Positions 53,922-63,489 of a stretch of DNA of 64,000 nt are shown here, one piece after another. Source of the stretch: Enterobacter kobei (GTDB taxonomy: Bacteria > Pseudomonadota > Gammaproteobacteria > Enterobacterales > Enterobacteriaceae); contig NZ_CP017181.1 in NCBI RefSeq assembly GCF_001729765.1, positions 2,294,001 through 2,358,000 of the forward strand, written 5' to 3'. The notes under the pieces are model-generated. The model made no database searches. It was not told the origin of the DNA and saw only the letters and a list, made by a program, of their open reading frames with translations. Within the stretch, counting starts at the first letter, position 1, and each line of letters opens with the position of its first letter. Made by a program: the position numbers and the translations under genes.

Positions 53922-54015
53922 TTGCCCTGGCAAGTAGTTTAGTTACGGCAGATATTATTGCTCAGGCAAGTATAAGTCAACTGAATGAATCAGCCGATGC
54001 CACGAATTGCTAAAA
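53922..54015 (-). promoter_or_regulatory. marO operator region: MarR sites I and II, and a marbox
   Basis: TTGCCCTGGCAA (53922-53933, site II, next to the marR start) and TTGCTCAGGCAA (53958-53969, site I) match the two MarR sites of E. coli marO in spacing and sequence. Upstream on the minus strand 54015-53995 reads TTTTAGCAATTCGTGGCATCG, close to the E. coli marbox, at which MarA/SoxS/Rob activate. Confidence 0.85.
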
Positions 54016-54172
54016 CGTTTCATGAACTTTTTTTGAACGCTTTCAAATCATATAGATAACTCAGGGTTATCCTTACTTACGGAAAATAATCGTTACGTTG
54101 CGCAGATGGCTTAACGTCACACTTTCCCCCTATACTTGCGGGGATGAATATGGATAAGGACGACGATGCATT

Positions 54173-54838
54173 ATGTTGGATTTAATTAAAGCAGTGAGTC
54201 TTGGGCTGGTGGTGCTGCTGCCGTTGGCAAACCCGTTAACGACGGTGGCACTTTTCCTCGGGCTGGCAGGGAATATGAACAGCGTCGAGCGTAACCATCA
54301 GTCAATGATGGCTTCCGTCTATGTGTTTGCCATCATGATGGTGGCTTACTATGCGGGACAGGTGGTGATGAACACCTTCGGGATTTCCATCCCTGGCCTG
54401 CGCATCGCCGGGGGACTCATTGTCGCCTTTATCGGTTTCCGCATGCTGTTCCCGGCGCAGAAAGCGCATGAGTCGCCGGAGGCCAAAAGCAAATCCGAAG
54501 AGCTGGAAAGCGAACCGAGTGCAAATATTGCCTTTGTGCCGCTGGCTATGCCGAGCACGGCGGGGCCGGGTAGCATCGCGATGATCATCAGTTCCGCCTC
54601 TACGGTCCGTGATAGCGCCACCTTCCCGGACTGGGTCCTGACGGTTGCGCCACCGCTGATTTTTGCGATTATCGGGATCATTGTGTGGGGGTCACTGCGC
54701 AGTTCCGGTGCGATTATGCGCTGGGTAGGCAAGGGCGGTATCGAAGCTATTTCACGTCTGATGGGCTTCTTACTGGTCTGTATGGGCGTGCAGTTTATTA
54801 TTAACGGCGTGCTGGAGATTATTAAAACTTACCACTGA
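54173..54838 (+). CDS. marC: MarC, UPF0056 inner-membrane protein
   Basis: A 221-residue inner-membrane protein with about six helices, matching E. coli MarC (UPF0056 family, [22 protein letters not shown]). Despite its name it does not contribute directly to multidrug resistance, and its function is unknown. It is divergent from marR, with 256 bases of shared regulatory DNA. A BIME and convergent sotB follow. Start ATG at 54173 matches the E. coli N-terminus. Confidence 0.95.
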   Translation: MLDLIKAVSLGLVVLLPLANPLTTVALFLGLAGNMNSVERNHQSMMASVYVFAIMMVAYYAGQVVMNTFGISIPGLRIAGGLIVAFIGFRMLFPAQKAHESPEAKSKSEELESEPSANIAFVPLAMPSTAGPGSIAMIISSASTVRDSATFPDWVLTVAPPLIFAIIGIIVWGSLRSSGAIMRWVGKGGIEAISRLMGFLLVCMGVQFIINGVLEIIKTYH

Positions 54839-54845
54839 GGTGATT

Positions 54846-54922
54846 GCCGGGTGGCGGTTTCGCCTTACCCGGCCTGGGTTATTACAGGCTTGTAGGCCGG
54901 GTAAGCGCAGCGCCACCCGGCA
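54846..54922. repeat. Pair of inverted REP units (BIME)
   Basis: GCCGGGTGGCGG...TTACCCGGCCTG (54846-54876) and the inverted GTAGGCCGGGTAAGCGC...CACCCGGCA (54892-54922) lie between converging marC and sotB. Confidence 0.85.
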
Positions 54923-54932
54923 CAAACAAACG

Positions 54933-56129
54933 TCACCCGTGCTGACTCTGTTCCTCCAGCGCCACCGGCCATTTGCGGAAGATGAGCACTGACCAGATAA
55001 GCGCGACCAGGGCTGGAATAGCGCCCAGATACCCAATCGCCGACATCGAGACATGAAGGCTAATCTGATTTCCCACCAGCGCGCCCGCGCCGATGCCCAG
55101 ATTAAATATCCCCGAGAACAGTGACATGGCAACGTCCGTCGCGTCCGGTGCCAGCGCCAGCACTTTTACCTGCATGCCAAGGCCGATGATCATGATCGCC
55201 ACGCCCCAGAACAGGCTCAGGATCGCCAGATGGTTTTCGCTGCCCGCGGCGGGCATCAGCAACAGCAGGCAGGCGAGCAGCAGGCCAATGGCGCCGCTCA
55301 CAAGCAAGGAAGCATGCTGATTACCCAGCTTGCCAAACAGCACGCTGCCGATAATGCCCGCACCACCGAGGATGAGCAGTAACAGGGTGGCAAAATTGGC
55401 GCTAAACCCTGCCACCACCTGAACAAACGGTTCAATGTAGCTGTACGCCGTGTAATGCGCGGTCACCACGATTACGGTAAGCAGATAGATACTCAGCAGC
55501 GCAGGGCGACGCATCAACAGCGGCAGGCTTTTCAGCGAGCCAGAGTGTTCGCTCGGCAGCGCGGGCAGCAGCTTAATCAGACACACCAGCGTAACCAGTG
55601 CCCCCATGCCGATCGCGAAGAAGGTCGTACGCCAGCCGAAGTATTGCCCCACGATACGGCCAATCGGCAGACCCAGCACCATCGCCAGCGCGGTGCCGGT
55701 GGCAATCAGGCTCAGCGCCTGGGCGCGTTTACCCGCCGGGGCCAGGCGTATAGCCAGCGACGCGGTGATCGACCAGAACACCGCATGGGCGAATGCAATG
55801 CCAATCCTGCTCATGACCAGCACCGTAAAATTCCACGCCATAAACGACAGAACATGGCTGGCGATGAACAACACGAAGAGACCGATCAGCAGTTTGCGCC
55901 GCTCCATCTGGCTGGTCAGCAGCATAAACGGCAATGACATAAGCGCCACCACCCAGGCGTAGATGGTCAACATAATGCCCACCTGAGCCGTTTCCATCTG
56001 GAAACTGTCGGCAATGTCAGACAACAGCCCAACCGGAACAAACTCTGTGGTGTTGAAAATAAACGCGGCAATGGCCAGCGTGACCACGCGTAGCCACGCA
56101 ACCCTGCGGGAAACTGTGTTCGTTGTCAT
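54933..56129 (-). CDS. sotB: Sugar efflux transporter SotB (YdeA)
   Basis: A 398-residue, 12-helix MFS exporter of the DHA1 drug/sugar type, matching E. coli SotB, with [21 protein letters not shown] near the N-terminus. SotB exports L-arabinose and related sugars. In E. coli it is next to marC, as here. It is divergent from the first PhzF gene with 177 bases between. Start 56129 ([16 protein letters not shown]) fits the family. Confidence 0.95.
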   Translation of the reverse strand: MTTNTVSRRVAWLRVVTLAIAAFIFNTTEFVPVGLLSDIADSFQMETAQVGIMLTIYAWVVALMSLPFMLLTSQMERRKLLIGLFVLFIASHVLSFMAWNFTVLVMSRIGIAFAHAVFWSITASLAIRLAPAGKRAQALSLIATGTALAMVLGLPIGRIVGQYFGWRTTFFAIGMGALVTLVCLIKLLPALPSEHSGSLKSLPLLMRRPALLSIYLLTVIVVTAHYTAYSYIEPFVQVVAGFSANFATLLLLILGGAGIIGSVLFGKLGNQHASLLVSGAIGLLLACLLLLMPAAGSENHLAILSLFWGVAIMIIGLGMQVKVLALAPDATDVAMSLFSGIFNLGIGAGALVGNQISLHVSMSAIGYLGAIPALVALIWSVLIFRKWPVALEEQSQHG

Positions 56130-56306
56130 AGGGATGTCGGAGATTCGTTGCTGGAAAGAAGAGGAGACGATCTTAAAACGTCAAACGGCGAAAACTCAAC
56201 CATTATGTGACGCAGATCTCAATATTTACCTTGTGAAAGCGGTAGCCGGGGAGGGTGTTTTCATTGAATATAAAAGAACAACACAACAAAAACAGGCGGT
56301 AAGACA

Positions 56307-57095
56307 ATGCAGGAGATTGATTTTTATCTGGTAGATGCGTTCAGCGATACTTCGTTTGGTGGCAATCCGGCGGCGGTTTGTCCGCTGAAAGAATGGTTAC
56401 CCGATGAAACGCTACTGAAAATGGCGCAACAGCATAATCAATCGGAAACGGCCTTTTTCGTCTGCAGCAAAGGGGGCATTGAGCTACGCTGGTTTACAAC
56501 GCTCACCGAAGTTAATCTCTGCGGGCATGCCACTTTGGCCGCCGCGTACGTCCTGTTTCATGAACTGGATTACCCCGACTCGCGGATCCACTTCGACACC
56601 GCATCTGGCCGCCTGACGGTCAGCCGGGAGGGAGAGTGGATGACGCTGGATTTCCCGGCGTGTCCGACACATAAAGAGACGCCACCGCCAGAGATGATCG
56701 CGGCGCTGGGTATCCGCCACTACGTTGACGCCCGTAAAGGGCGCGCGTGGGTGATCGTCCTGGAAAACCGCCAGCAGGTTGAAGCCCTTATGCCGAACCT
56801 GTCTGCGATGACACCGGGTGAGCACAAAGTTAGCGTGACGGCACCGGGCGAGGGGGAATATGACTTTGTCAGCCGCTTCTTCTCACCGGGCGTTTCCGTC
56901 CCGGAAGATCCGGTCACCGGGTCCGCGCACACGATGCTGATCCCCTACTGGAGTGAAACACTGGGCAAAACGACCCTGTTTGCCCGTCAGGTGTCGGCGC
57001 GGGGCGGTGACGTGCGTTGTGAACTGAGAGGGGAACGGGTGCTGATGAGCGGTCAGGCGTCGTGCTACCTGAAAGGCACGGTGTATCTGCGCTAA
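56307..57095 (+). CDS. PhzF/YddE-family isomerase, copy 1
   Basis: A 262-residue PhzF-family protein (diaminopimelate-epimerase fold) with the Glu-containing catalytic loop HNQSETAFFV near residue 45 and the GHATLAAAYVL and DPVTGSAH segments that form the two half-sites. PhzF isomerises trans-2,3-dihydro-3-hydroxyanthranilate in phenazine synthesis, but enterobacterial members such as YddE act on unknown substrates. It is followed 27 bases later by a close paralogue. No phenazine genes are near. Confidence 0.88.
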   Translation: MQEIDFYLVDAFSDTSFGGNPAAVCPLKEWLPDETLLKMAQQHNQSETAFFVCSKGGIELRWFTTLTEVNLCGHATLAAAYVLFHELDYPDSRIHFDTASGRLTVSREGEWMTLDFPACPTHKETPPPEMIAALGIRHYVDARKGRAWVIVLENRQQVEALMPNLSAMTPGEHKVSVTAPGEGEYDFVSRFFSPGVSVPEDPVTGSAHTMLIPYWSETLGKTTLFARQVSARGGDVRCELRGERVLMSGQASCYLKGTVYLR

Positions 57096-57122
57096 AAACT
57101 GATAACAAGAGAGGGAGAGACA

Positions 57123-57914
57123 ATGCAGGAAATTGATTTTTATCTGGTGGATGCCTTCAGCGACAGGGCGTTTGGCGGTAATGCGGCGGCGGTTTGCCCG
57201 CTGGAGGAGTGGCTGCCCGATGAGACGCTGCTTAAAATGGCGCAGCAGCATAATCAGTCTGAGACCGCCTTTTTTGTGCGAACCGACGACGGGTTTGAAC
57301 TGCGCTGGTTTACCACGCTGCACGAAATTAACCTGTGCGGACACGCGACCCTCGCGGCGTCACACGTGATTTTTGAATATCTGGATTATCCGCATACCGA
57401 AATTCACTTTACCACGCGCTTCGTGGGCGAGCTGACGGTCAAGCGCAGCGGCGACTGGCTGACGCTGAATTTCCCTGCGTGGCCGACGGAGGCCGTCGAT
57501 AATCCCCCGGCAGCGTTGTTCAGCGCGCTGGGCATCACAAAGGCGAAAGAGGTACGCGCCGGACGAGACTATATCGTGGTGCTGGAGAGCCAGCAGCAGG
57601 TGGAGGCGCTCACGCCGGATATCGCGGCAATGGTTCCGCTGGGGAAAATGGTCTGCGTAACGGCGCCTGGAGAAGACTATGACTTCGTCAGCCGCTTTTT
57701 CTGCCCGGGCGAAGGGGTGCCGGAAGATCCGGTTACCGGATCCACGCACAGCATGTTGATCCCCTACTGGAGCGAAAAGCTGGGTAAAACGTCACTGAAC
57801 GCACGTCAGGTGTCGTATCGTGGCGGCGATCTGCGCTGTGAACTGAAGGGCGATCGCGTGTTGATCGCCGGTCAGGCCACGTTGTATCTGAAAGGCCGTA
57901 TCTTTTTGCGCTAG
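57123..57914 (+). CDS. PhzF/YddE-family isomerase, copy 2 (tandem duplicate)
   Basis: A 263-residue PhzF-family protein with the same layout as its upstream neighbour and an almost identical first 48 residues (QEIDFYLVDAFSD, EWLPDETLLKMAQQHNQSE), while the middle third has diverged strongly. The catalytic Glu and DPVTGSTH are kept. It probably arose by tandem duplication, perhaps for a different substrate. It is in the same transcription unit as copy 1, with an AGAGGGAGAGAC ribosome site. Confidence 0.88.
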   Translation: MQEIDFYLVDAFSDRAFGGNAAAVCPLEEWLPDETLLKMAQQHNQSETAFFVRTDDGFELRWFTTLHEINLCGHATLAASHVIFEYLDYPHTEIHFTTRFVGELTVKRSGDWLTLNFPAWPTEAVDNPPAALFSALGITKAKEVRAGRDYIVVLESQQQVEALTPDIAAMVPLGKMVCVTAPGEDYDFVSRFFCPGEGVPEDPVTGSTHSMLIPYWSEKLGKTSLNARQVSYRGGDLRCELKGDRVLIAGQATLYLKGRIFLR

Positions 57915-57996
57915 CCGGGCAGCGCGATAAGTTAATACTATGAAGCACCATGGCAGAGCTGCGCTATTTTAAAATAAAAACAGCAAGGAGCCTGCC

Positions 57997-58479
57997 ATGT
58001 ATTCCATTACCTCTGAATCCGCTCGTCATCCGGACATCCTCACACTGATTGCAGCCCTTGACCGCTATCAGAGCGAACTCTATCCCGCAGAAAGCAATCA
58101 TCTGCTCGATCTTTCAGCGCTGCCCGACGCATCGCTTATCCTGATGATCATTCGTGACCAGCAGCTTCAGGCCGTTGGCTGTGGAGCCATCGTGCTTAAC
58201 GGGGATGGAACCGGTGAGATGAAACGGGTCTATATTGACCCGACCCACCGGGGACAGCATCTGGGAGAGAGGCTGCTGGCTGCCCTGGAAGATGAGGCCC
58301 TGAGCCGTCATTGCCACACGGTACGGCTGGAGACAGGGATAAAACAACACGCCGCGGTTCGTCTGTATGAACAGTGCGGGTACGAACTGCGCCCGGCATT
58401 TGCCCCCTATGTTGACGACCCGCTTAGCCTGTTTATGGAGAAGGCGCTGGTTGAAGACGTTCGTTTAGCAGCGCTATAA
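57997..58479 (+). CDS. GNAT family N-acetyltransferase
   Basis: A 160-residue GNAT fold with acetyl-CoA motif [19 protein letters not shown] and [16 protein letters not shown]. The acceptor is unknown. Related proteins act on small amines, antibiotics or amino acids. An AAGGAGCCTGCC ribosome site precedes ATG 57997. It has its own 80-bp upstream region, so is probably a separate unit. Its 3' end overlaps the converging ptrR gene by 47 bases. Confidence 0.85.
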   Translation: MYSITSESARHPDILTLIAALDRYQSELYPAESNHLLDLSALPDASLILMIIRDQQLQAVGCGAIVLNGDGTGEMKRVYIDPTHRGQHLGERLLAALEDEALSRHCHTVRLETGIKQHAAVRLYEQCGYELRPAFAPYVDDPLSLFMEKALVEDVRLAAL

Positions 58480-59311
58480 ACGCTTCCAGCTGGCGGGTCA
58501 TCGCCCCCCGTCGCCACACCAGCCAGGTGGTAAGCCAGCGCCAGTTTTCAGCCAGCGGCCAGGCCTCAATCTGATGATGTCCTGGCATACTTTCCAGCAT
58601 GGAGCGCGGCATCAGCGCGATGCCCGCGCCCGCAATGACGCAGGCGAGCATGCCGTGATAGGACTCCATCTCGTGAATGCGGCCAGGCGTCGCGCCGTCT
58701 GCATGAAACCAGCTCTCAAGATGTCGGCGATATGAGCAGTTGGCGCGAAAGGCATAAACGTCGCTGCCGCTCACCTGCGTGGCGCGTGTGACCCCCGTAT
58801 GCCCGGCAGGCGTGACCAGCATCATCTCTTCCCTGTAGACCGGCATCCCCTCCAGTTCCGGGTGTGACAGCGGCCCGTCAACAAAGGCGGCGCTCAGCGT
58901 TCCCTCCAGTACACCCTCTATCATCGTTCCGGAAGGGCCGGTAGAGAGGGCAAACTGGATGCGCGGATAACGCTGGTTAAACTGCGCCAGCGATTCAGGG
59001 ATGCGCACGGCAGCGGTGCTTTCCAGCGCGCCAAGAGCAAATAACCCCTGTGGTTCATCCCCCGCGACGACCATGCGCGCTTCATCCACCAGCGCCAGAA
59101 TCTGTCTGCTGTAGCGCAGGAAGTTATGCCCGGCGGGAGATAACCGCAAACGCTGGTTCTCACGAATAAACAGCTCAACGCCGAGATCGGCTTCCAGCTG
59201 GCGGATGCGTGTTGTCAGGTTCGAGGGAACGCGATGCACCTTCTGCGCCGCCTGGGTGATGCTCCCCGTCAGCGCGACGGCGTTAAACATTTCAAGCTGG
59301 GTTAAATCCAT
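58433..59311 (-). CDS. ptrR: LysR-family regulator PtrR (YneJ)
   Basis: A 292-residue LysR regulator matching E. coli YneJ, now PtrR, which activates sad and links to putrescine/GABA use and stress. The helix-turn-helix [28 protein letters not shown] is present at 12-40. It is divergent from sad with 98 bases between, as in E. coli. The C-terminal end overlaps the GNAT gene. Effector unknown here. Confidence 0.92.
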   Translation of the reverse strand: MDLTQLEMFNAVALTGSITQAAQKVHRVPSNLTTRIRQLEADLGVELFIRENQRLRLSPAGHNFLRYSRQILALVDEARMVVAGDEPQGLFALGALESTAAVRIPESLAQFNQRYPRIQFALSTGPSGTMIEGVLEGTLSAAFVDGPLSHPELEGMPVYREEMMLVTPAGHTGVTRATQVSGSDVYAFRANCSYRRHLESWFHADGATPGRIHEMESYHGMLACVIAGAGIALMPRSMLESMPGHHQIEAWPLAENWRWLTTWLVWRRGAMTRQLEAFIALLNERLQPAPSP

Positions 59312-59313
59312 AG

Positions 59314-59363
59314 TATTCTCGTTTCGTGAATAAGGTGGTTAGTATTATTCATTTCTAAGAAAT
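59314..59363. promoter_or_regulatory. Palindromes in the ptrR-sad divergent region
   Basis: TATTC-N9-GAATA (59314-59332) and ATTTCT-A-AGAAAT (59351-59363) are perfect inverted repeats in the 98-base gap between ptrR and sad. LysR proteins bind such interrupted T-N11-A dyads, so these are good PtrR site candidates. Confidence 0.45.
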
Positions 59364-59409
59364 AGCAGAGTAAGCCACAATTAATCAACCGAAATGCGTG
59401 GAGAACATC

Positions 59410-60798
59410 ATGACTTATTCATCTGCTACACATGCCCTGTCTGTTAACCCGGCTACGGGTGAAACGATCGCCGCGTACCCGTGGGCGACACAGGAAGAGG
59501 TTGAACAGGCTATCGCCCGGGCTGATGCCGGTTTTCGTCAGTGGCGGAGCGAAAGCGTCGCCCGGCGGGCGCAGAAGCTGCGCGATCTCGGTGCTGCGCT
59601 GCGTCATCGTGCGGAAGAGATGGCCCGGATGATGTCCCGGGAGATGGGCAAACCGGTTCTGCAGGCGCGGGCGGAAGTGGCAAAATCTGCGGGTCTGTGT
59701 GACTGGTATGCGGAACACGGCCCGGCCATGCTGAATGCAGAGCCAACCCAGGTGGAAAACCACAACGCGGTTATTGAATACCGCCCGCTGGGGCCGATTC
59801 TGGCGGTGATGCCGTGGAACTTCCCGCTCTGGCAGGTACTGCGCGGGGCGGTGCCGATCCTGCTGGCAGGTAACAGCTATCTGCTTAAGCACGCGCCAAA
59901 CGTGCTTGGCTCGGCGGATCTTATCGCACAGATTTTTGCGGATGCCGGTTTCCCGGAAGGCGTTTTTGGCTGGGTTAATGCCACCAATGACGGCGTAAGC
60001 CAGGCGATTAACGACCGTCGCATTGCGGCGGTGACCGTTACCGGCAGCGTGCGTGCCGGGGCCGCAATTGGTGCCCAGGCAGGTGCTGCGCTGAAAAAAT
60101 GCGTGCTTGAGCTGGGCGGCTCTGACCCGTTCATCGTGCTCAACGACGCTGACCTGGATCTCGCCGTGAAAGCGGCGGTGGCGGGTCGCTATCAGAATAC
60201 CGGGCAGGTGTGCGCGGCCGCCAAACGCTTTATTGTTGAAGAGGGTATTGCGGATATCTTTACCCAACGCTTCGTCGCGGGCGTAGCCGCCCTGAAGATG
60301 GGCACACCCGATGAAGAAGAGAACTACATTGGCCCGATGGCGCGTTTTGACCTGCGCGATGAACTGCATCAGCAGGTTCAGGCCACCCTGGCTGAGGGGG
60401 CCACGCTGCTGCTGGGCGGAGAGAAAATCAGCGGCGAGGGGAATTATTACGCGCCTACCGTGCTGGCGAACGTCACGCCGTCGATGACGGCCTTCCGCCA
60501 GGAACTGTTTGGTCCGGTAGCGGCTATTACCGTCGCGAAAGATGCTGAGCACGCCCTGACGCTGGCAAACGACAGCGACTTTGGCCTCTCTGCTACGGTC
60601 TTCACCGCCGACGCCGCGCTTGCGGATAAATTCTCTCGCGAGCTGGAGTGCGGTGGGGTGTTTATCAATGGTTACAGCGCCAGCGATGCGCGCGTGGCCT
60701 TTGGCGGTGTGAAGAAGAGTGGTTTTGGCCGCGAGCTCTCCCATTTCGGCCTGCATGAATTCTGTAACGTGCAGACGGTGTGGAAGAACAGAGTGTAA
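59410..60798 (+). CDS. sad: NAD+-dependent succinate semialdehyde dehydrogenase Sad (YneI)
   Basis: Sad oxidises succinate semialdehyde to succinate in GABA and putrescine breakdown. The 462-residue protein has the E. coli length, catalytic Cys268 (GQVCAAAKRF) and general base Glu234 (LELGGSDP). ATG 59410 is chosen over GTG 59398 because TGGAG lies just ahead and the product length then equals E. coli Sad. Its normal operon partner glsB is now 1.7 kb away, behind an inserted chemoreceptor gene. Confidence 0.96.
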   Translation: MTYSSATHALSVNPATGETIAAYPWATQEEVEQAIARADAGFRQWRSESVARRAQKLRDLGAALRHRAEEMARMMSREMGKPVLQARAEVAKSAGLCDWYAEHGPAMLNAEPTQVENHNAVIEYRPLGPILAVMPWNFPLWQVLRGAVPILLAGNSYLLKHAPNVLGSADLIAQIFADAGFPEGVFGWVNATNDGVSQAINDRRIAAVTVTGSVRAGAAIGAQAGAALKKCVLELGGSDPFIVLNDADLDLAVKAAVAGRYQNTGQVCAAAKRFIVEEGIADIFTQRFVAGVAALKMGTPDEEENYIGPMARFDLRDELHQQVQATLAEGATLLLGGEKISGEGNYYAPTVLANVTPSMTAFRQELFGPVAAITVAKDAEHALTLANDSDFGLSATVFTADAALADKFSRELECGGVFINGYSASDARVAFGGVKKSGFGRELSHFGLHEFCNVQTVWKNRV

Positions 60799-60807
60799 TT
60801 TGTTTGT

Positions 60808-60832
60808 AGTGGCCCTCAATTTGAGGGCCACT
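60808..60832 (+). terminator. Hairpin after sad
   Basis: AGTGGCCCTCAA-T-TTGAGGGCCACT is a 12-bp perfect inverted repeat 9 bases after the sad stop. There is no long T-run behind it (GTCATTTCTC), so it is a partial terminator at best. It separates sad from the inserted chemoreceptor. Confidence 0.6.
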
Positions 60833-60910
60833 GTCATTTCTCTGCAATGGTTCTGTCATTTTCGTTTCGTAGACTCGCACGCGTCTAACGTCTTGTTACT
60901 GAAGAAAATC

Positions 60911-62500
60911 ATGAACCTAACGCAAATTTTTCGTCGTATTGCGCAGCGCTGTATCCCACGTCAATTTGGCCTGCTGACGGGTATCTTTTGTATTATTGGC
61001 CTTTTCTCCGCACTGCAACTCTCCTCATCTTTTCTGCTTAACGCCTCCCTGAAGGACGCTCAGCGCAACGAGCAGCAAAATCTGCTGGCGTATCAGCAAC
61101 AGAGCAAGCTTGATCTGGCGCGTGTCTCCCTGCTGGCGGCAAGCGATCTGCTTAACCGCTCCGGCGTCTGGTTTATGCAGGATAAAGAGACCGGTTCAGA
61201 AGGAAGCTGGCACAGTCTGATGGATGAGGCGCAAGCGTCGCTGGCGGTTTCTCAGCAGGCGTGGCAAGCCTGGCGGGCACTCAGCCCGCCGGAAGATGAG
61301 GCCCTGGTGAACAGCTATCAGCTTTTCTACGGTGCCATTAAAGAGCAATCGGAAGCGCTTGTCAGAAACCACATCATTGATGCCTTTTTTGCTGTCCCTG
61401 CCCAGGCGTTTCAGAGCGACTTCAACGATAACTACGCCCGTTATCAGCAGGCCAGCGAGAAGCAGGCCATGCAGGGGCGTCAGGCTCTTATGACGCAGCT
61501 TTCAAGGCTGCAAACGTTGTTCCTGATTGCGCCGGTTTTACTGCTCGCCATCGCCGTTGCCGTCTGGTTCGGCATGTCCAGGTGGGTGATCACGCCGTTA
61601 CGTCGACTGATTGCGCATATTAACCAGCTGGCAGCCGGAGATCTTTCCGGTACGCCGCCTGCCGTCAGGCGTTTTAATCGTGAGACGGGGCAGCTTAGCG
61701 ACAGTATCGCCACCATGCAGCACGGTCTGCAGCAGCTGGTGACCCAGGTCAGCCATGCCACGACCGCAATGGTTGAAAATATCGGCTCCCTGGCGCAGGG
61801 GAATCAGAAGCTGTATCAGCAATCGGCGCGTCAGGCAAAAGAGCTGGAAGAGGTCACGACCCATATCGCGACGCTGGAAACGCATGTGGAAGGGAATACC
61901 GGCTACGCCAGACTCGCCAGCTCGCGCGCGGACGAAGCGCGTCAGGCCGCGGTAGGCGGTGACCAGATGATGTCGACCGTGAATGCGTCCATGCAGGCGA
62001 TCGTCGAGCGATCTTCTGAAATGCGCGGGATCGTGGCGATGATCGACAGCGTGGCGTTTCAGACCAATATTCTGGCGTTAAACGCCGCCATTGAAGCCGC
62101 CCATGCCGGTAACCATGGACGCGGGTTTGCCGTTGTCGCCCGGGAAGTCGGCCTGCTTGCCAGAAAGAGTAGCCACTCAACGCAGACCATCCAGGAACTT
62201 ATCAATCGCTCTTTGCAGGGCATTGAAGACGGATCCCGCGCGGTGAATTTGATGGAAGACAATTTGCAGCAGGTCACCGGTCTGGTCGGCAACTTAAGCA
62301 GTTTGCTGAATGAAATCTCAACCGCTACGCTCAGCCAGGGAGAGAGTATTCACCAGATGACGCGTCAGCTTCAGGCGCTGAATCAGGTTTCACGCCAGAC
62401 GGATCTGCTGGTTTCTGATGCCTCAGAGGCCTCTGAGCGACTGCAAAAGCAATCCGATCTTTTATTGCAGGCCGTTTCGCGTTTTCGTCTTAGCGCCTGA
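60911..62500 (+). CDS. Methyl-accepting chemotaxis protein lacking the C-terminal pentapeptide
   Basis: A 529-residue chemoreceptor: first helix at about 18-42, a periplasmic four-helix domain at 43-200, a second helix at 201-221, HAMP, and a signalling domain with FQTNILALNAAIEAAHAGNHGR near 380. It ends in RFRLSA, without NWETF, so it is a low-abundance type that relies on other receptors for methylation. ATG 60911 follows GAAGAAAATC. The frame is open far upstream inside sad, which is not coding. Ligand unknown. It is inserted between sad and glsB. Confidence 0.92.
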   Translation: MNLTQIFRRIAQRCIPRQFGLLTGIFCIIGLFSALQLSSSFLLNASLKDAQRNEQQNLLAYQQQSKLDLARVSLLAASDLLNRSGVWFMQDKETGSEGSWHSLMDEAQASLAVSQQAWQAWRALSPPEDEALVNSYQLFYGAIKEQSEALVRNHIIDAFFAVPAQAFQSDFNDNYARYQQASEKQAMQGRQALMTQLSRLQTLFLIAPVLLLAIAVAVWFGMSRWVITPLRRLIAHINQLAAGDLSGTPPAVRRFNRETGQLSDSIATMQHGLQQLVTQVSHATTAMVENIGSLAQGNQKLYQQSARQAKELEEVTTHIATLETHVEGNTGYARLASSRADEARQAAVGGDQMMSTVNASMQAIVERSSEMRGIVAMIDSVAFQTNILALNAAIEAAHAGNHGRGFAVVAREVGLLARKSSHSTQTIQELINRSLQGIEDGSRAVNLMEDNLQQVTGLVGNLSSLLNEISTATLSQGESIHQMTRQLQALNQVSRQTDLLVSDASEASERLQKQSDLLLQAVSRFRLSA

Positions 62501-62562
62501 CGCAATACATAAGCCTCTGTTATACTCGCAGCCCGTTTTAGCCTGAGGGCAAGGAGCAAAGA

Positions 62563-63489
62563 GTGGCTGCGGTCATCCATAATGAGATGCTGGACGAGAT
62601 TCTGGCGCAGGTTCGTCCGTTATTGGGAAAGGGTAAGGTTGCCGACTATATTCCGGCTCTTGCCTCGGTCAGCGGGAATAAGCTGGGGATTGCGATCTGT
62701 ACCATCGACGGACAGCGATACCAGGCAGGGGATGCCACTGAACGTTTTTCGATTCAGTCAATTTCGAAAGTGCTGAGCCTGGTTGCGGCGATGCGCCAGT
62801 ACGAGGAAGACGAGATCTGGCAGCGTGTCGGTAAAGATCCGTCCGGCCAGCCTTTCAACTCACTGCTTCAGCTTGAAATCGAGCAGGGTAAACCGCGTAA
62901 CCCTTTTATCAATGCCGGGGCGCTGGTGGTCTGCGATATGCTGCAAAGCCGTCTCAGCGCACCGCGTCAGCGAATGCTGGAGATTGTTCGTCAGCTCTCG
63001 GGCGTTGACGATCTTGCCTATGATTCGGTAGTGGCCCGCTCGGAGTTTGAGCACTCCGCCCGTAACGCGGCCATCGCCTGGCTGATGAAATCCTTCGGCA
63101 ACTTTCATAACGACGTGGCGACCGTACTGCAAAACTACTTCCACTACTGTGCGTTGAAAATGAGCTGCGTTGAGCTGGCCCAGACGTTCCTGTTTCTGGC
63201 GCACCAGGGGCACGCGCCGCATCTCGATCAGGACGTCGTTTCCCCACTGCAGGCGCGGCAGGTCAACGCCCTGATGGCGACCAGCGGCATGTATCAAAAC
63301 GCGGGCGAGTTTGCCTGGCGGGTTGGGCTTCCGGCCAAATCCGGCGTTGGCGGCGGAGTCGTGGCGATTGTGCCGCATGAAATGGCGATTGCCGTCTGGA
63401 GCCCGGAGCTGGATGAAACGGGAAATTCACTTGCCGGTGTGGCGGTGCTGGAGAAACTGACCCAACGTCTGGGACGTTCCGTATACTGA
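62563..63489 (+). CDS. glsB: Glutaminase GlsB (YneH)
   Basis: GlsB hydrolyses glutamine to glutamate and ammonia. The 308-residue serine-dependent beta-lactamase-fold enzyme matches E. coli GlsB in length and sequence, with catalytic Ser66-x-x-Lys69 (SIQSISK) and the [12 protein letters not shown] segment. It starts with GTG at 62563, after AAGGAGCAAAGA, and no better in-frame ATG exists at the expected N-terminus. It overlaps yneG by one base. Confidence 0.96.
   Translation: MAAVIHNEMLDEILAQVRPLLGKGKVADYIPALASVSGNKLGIAICTIDGQRYQAGDATERFSIQSISKVLSLVAAMRQYEEDEIWQRVGKDPSGQPFNSLLQLEIEQGKPRNPFINAGALVVCDMLQSRLSAPRQRMLEIVRQLSGVDDLAYDSVVARSEFEHSARNAAIAWLMKSFGNFHNDVATVLQNYFHYCALKMSCVELAQTFLFLAHQGHAPHLDQDVVSPLQARQVNALMATSGMYQNAGEFAWRVGLPAKSGVGGGVVAIVPHEMAIAVWSPELDETGNSLAGVAVLEKLTQRLGRSVY

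Noticed and set aside
56307..57914. Phenazine biosynthesis cluster
   Set aside because: Only PhzF-like genes are present. PhzABCDEG partners are absent, and YddE-type PhzF relatives are common in enterobacteria.
59419..60837. 472-residue open frame antisense to sad
   Set aside because: sad matches E. coli end to end. The antisense frame has shadow-like composition and no ribosome site.
60719..60910. N-terminal extension of the second chemoreceptor
   Set aside because: It would run through the end of sad and its hairpin. The expected short cytoplasmic leader and first helix begin at 60911.
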